From: Pseudomonadota bacterium
GTDB lineage: Bacteria; Pseudomonadota; Alphaproteobacteria; Rhizobiales; Beijerinckiaceae
Direction: 5' to 3'
Assembly: GCA_023393655.1 (NCBI GenBank)
Contig: JAEWKP010000314.1
Span: forward strand, 1-15,992
DNA: 15,992 bases
A model generated the notes under the pieces. It saw only the letters and a program-made list of their open reading frames with translations, made no database searches and had not been told where the DNA came from. Below, piece after piece: positions 15,414 through 15,992 of this stretch. The position numbers and the translations under genes are program-made. Numbering within the stretch: the stretch's first letter is position 1; the number at the start of each line of letters is the position of its first letter.

Positions 15414-15824
15414 TTACTCGTCCTCGTCGGGCAGGTTGGTCGAGGCGTACCACGCCTTGATGGTGGCGCTGCTGCGATAGGGCTCCGTGAAGGCAAGGTG
15501 GATCGAGCGGCAGGCGGGAGCCAGTTGCCAAAGGCGCTCGAACTGGAGCGGCGGCACCGAGATCACGAACTGGACGAGCGGCTTGATGCCGATGAGCATC
15601 CCCGCATGCGTGCTGCTCTCCCACTTCGGATCGAGGCCGATCTGAAGCTGAGCATCGCTGATGCCCCGAAGCGGCTCGTCGAGTTGGCCATGGAAGTGCA
15701 GATGAGCCGAATGAGGCTCGACGTTGGCGGAGGCCCCATAGTGCGAGCCGACGCTGCCGCGCCATCGTTCGACGAGCAGGTAGCGGGCGATCGATGTTGG
15801 ACGGCCAGGGCGCTTGCGCGGCAT
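15414..15824 (-). CDS. Hypothetical protein upstream of recombinase
   Basis: Protein of 136 aa, family not recognised. GGAGG lies 4 nt before the ATG, a strong start signal. The N-terminus is very basic (MPRKRPGRPTSIARYL), as in DNA- or RNA-binding tails. A His cluster follows (HSAHLHFHG, H38, H41, H43, H45), then mixed alpha/beta sequence (LVQFVISVPPLQFERLWQL) and an acidic end (NLPDEDE). No membrane segment or signal peptide. It is in the same direction as the recombinase, separated by the repeat array, so the two may be separately controlled. It could be a partner or passenger of the recombinase; nothing in the sequence proves either. Confidence 0.68.
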   Translation of the reverse strand: MPRKRPGRPTSIARYLLVERWRGSVGSHYGASANVEPHSAHLHFHGQLDEPLRGISDAQLQIGLDPKWESSTHAGMLIGIKPLVQFVISVPPLQFERLWQLAPACRSIHLAFTEPYRSSATIKAWYASTNLPDEDE

Positions 15825-15893
15825 GAGACCTCCAGTGTCGGGGCCGCCTGAGAGGCGACCCCTATACGAGCAGGATGTGTCATAGCGTCGGCA

Positions 15894-15992
15894 TCACGCG
15901 CCCCTCCGACCGAAGGTGCCCGAGCGCTCCAGCTTCTTGATGACGCCGCTGATCTCGCCGCGACGTTCCCTGGGCGAGTTCGCCAACAGTAC
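15894..15992 (-). CDS. C-terminal end of a further protein (truncated)
   Basis: An open minus-strand frame of 32 codons plus stop runs off the window edge. It reads as a basic helical tail (SPRERRGEISGVIKKLERSG, then TFGRRGA) with the GC-rich codon pattern of its neighbours. The gene lies 69 bp upstream of the hypothetical protein on the same strand. Family cannot be told from so short a piece. Confidence 0.4.
   Translation of the reverse strand, partial: VLLANSPRERRGEISGVIKKLERSGTFGRRGA

Noticed and set aside
1..15992. CRISPR array, tRNA or rRNA genes
   Set aside because: No regularly spaced repeats, cloverleaf-like segments or rRNA-like stretches were seen by eye on either strand; a covariance-model search was not possible here.

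Overview
This is a GC-rich window that reads like an accessory region of an alphaproteobacterium (Rhizobiales or Sphingomonadales type). The assignment rests on general protein style: a GAF-PAS-GGDEF-EAL signalling protein, a Crp/Fnr regulator with the FNR-type ExxSR recognition helix, and a small serine recombinase. No rRNA, tRNA or chromosomal marker gene is present, so plasmid, integrative element or genomic island cannot be told apart. The window cuts a gene at each end.

Region 1 (1-4900) holds nucleic-acid-processing genes. A DEAH helicase fused to a C-terminal PD-(D/E)XK nuclease, of the type III restriction Res kind and lacking its N-terminus, is followed by a PcfJ-like protein. A membrane-anchored J-domain protein starts 3 bp after the PcfJ-like gene. 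A DEDDh 3'-5' exonuclease lies on the opposite strand and converges on the J-domain gene. Region 2 (4900-7900) holds a DNA methyltransferase with two tandem HTH domains at its N-terminus and a dyad upstream that could be its operator. It also holds a small convergent, overlapping gene, a Cys-rich unknown protein divergent from that gene, and another small unknown protein. Regions 1 and 2 together resemble a defence or mobility island, but this is inference.

Region 3 (7900-12900) begins with what looks like a frameshifted gene remnant. A 1104-residue c-di-GMP signalling protein (GAF, four PAS, GGDEF, EAL) follows, then a secreted protein built from two copies of a four-cysteine domain.

Region 4 (12900-15992) is entirely on the minus strand. 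It holds a membrane-anchored thermonuclease whose Shine-Dalgarno sits in the loop of a perfect hairpin, a Crp/Fnr regulator, a 336-bp stretch without a convincing gene, and a small serine recombinase. Upstream of the recombinase is a mirror-symmetric array of GTCTCA-type repeats that could be its recombination and operator site. A hypothetical protein and the tail of a further gene close the window.

The strongest leads for something undescribed are the symmetric repeat array at the recombinase, the HTH-HTH-methyltransferase with its operator-like dyad, the PcfJ-like/J-domain pair, the duplicated four-Cys secreted protein, and the mirror-image TAAATA boxes between two divergent genes that lack ribosome binding sites.
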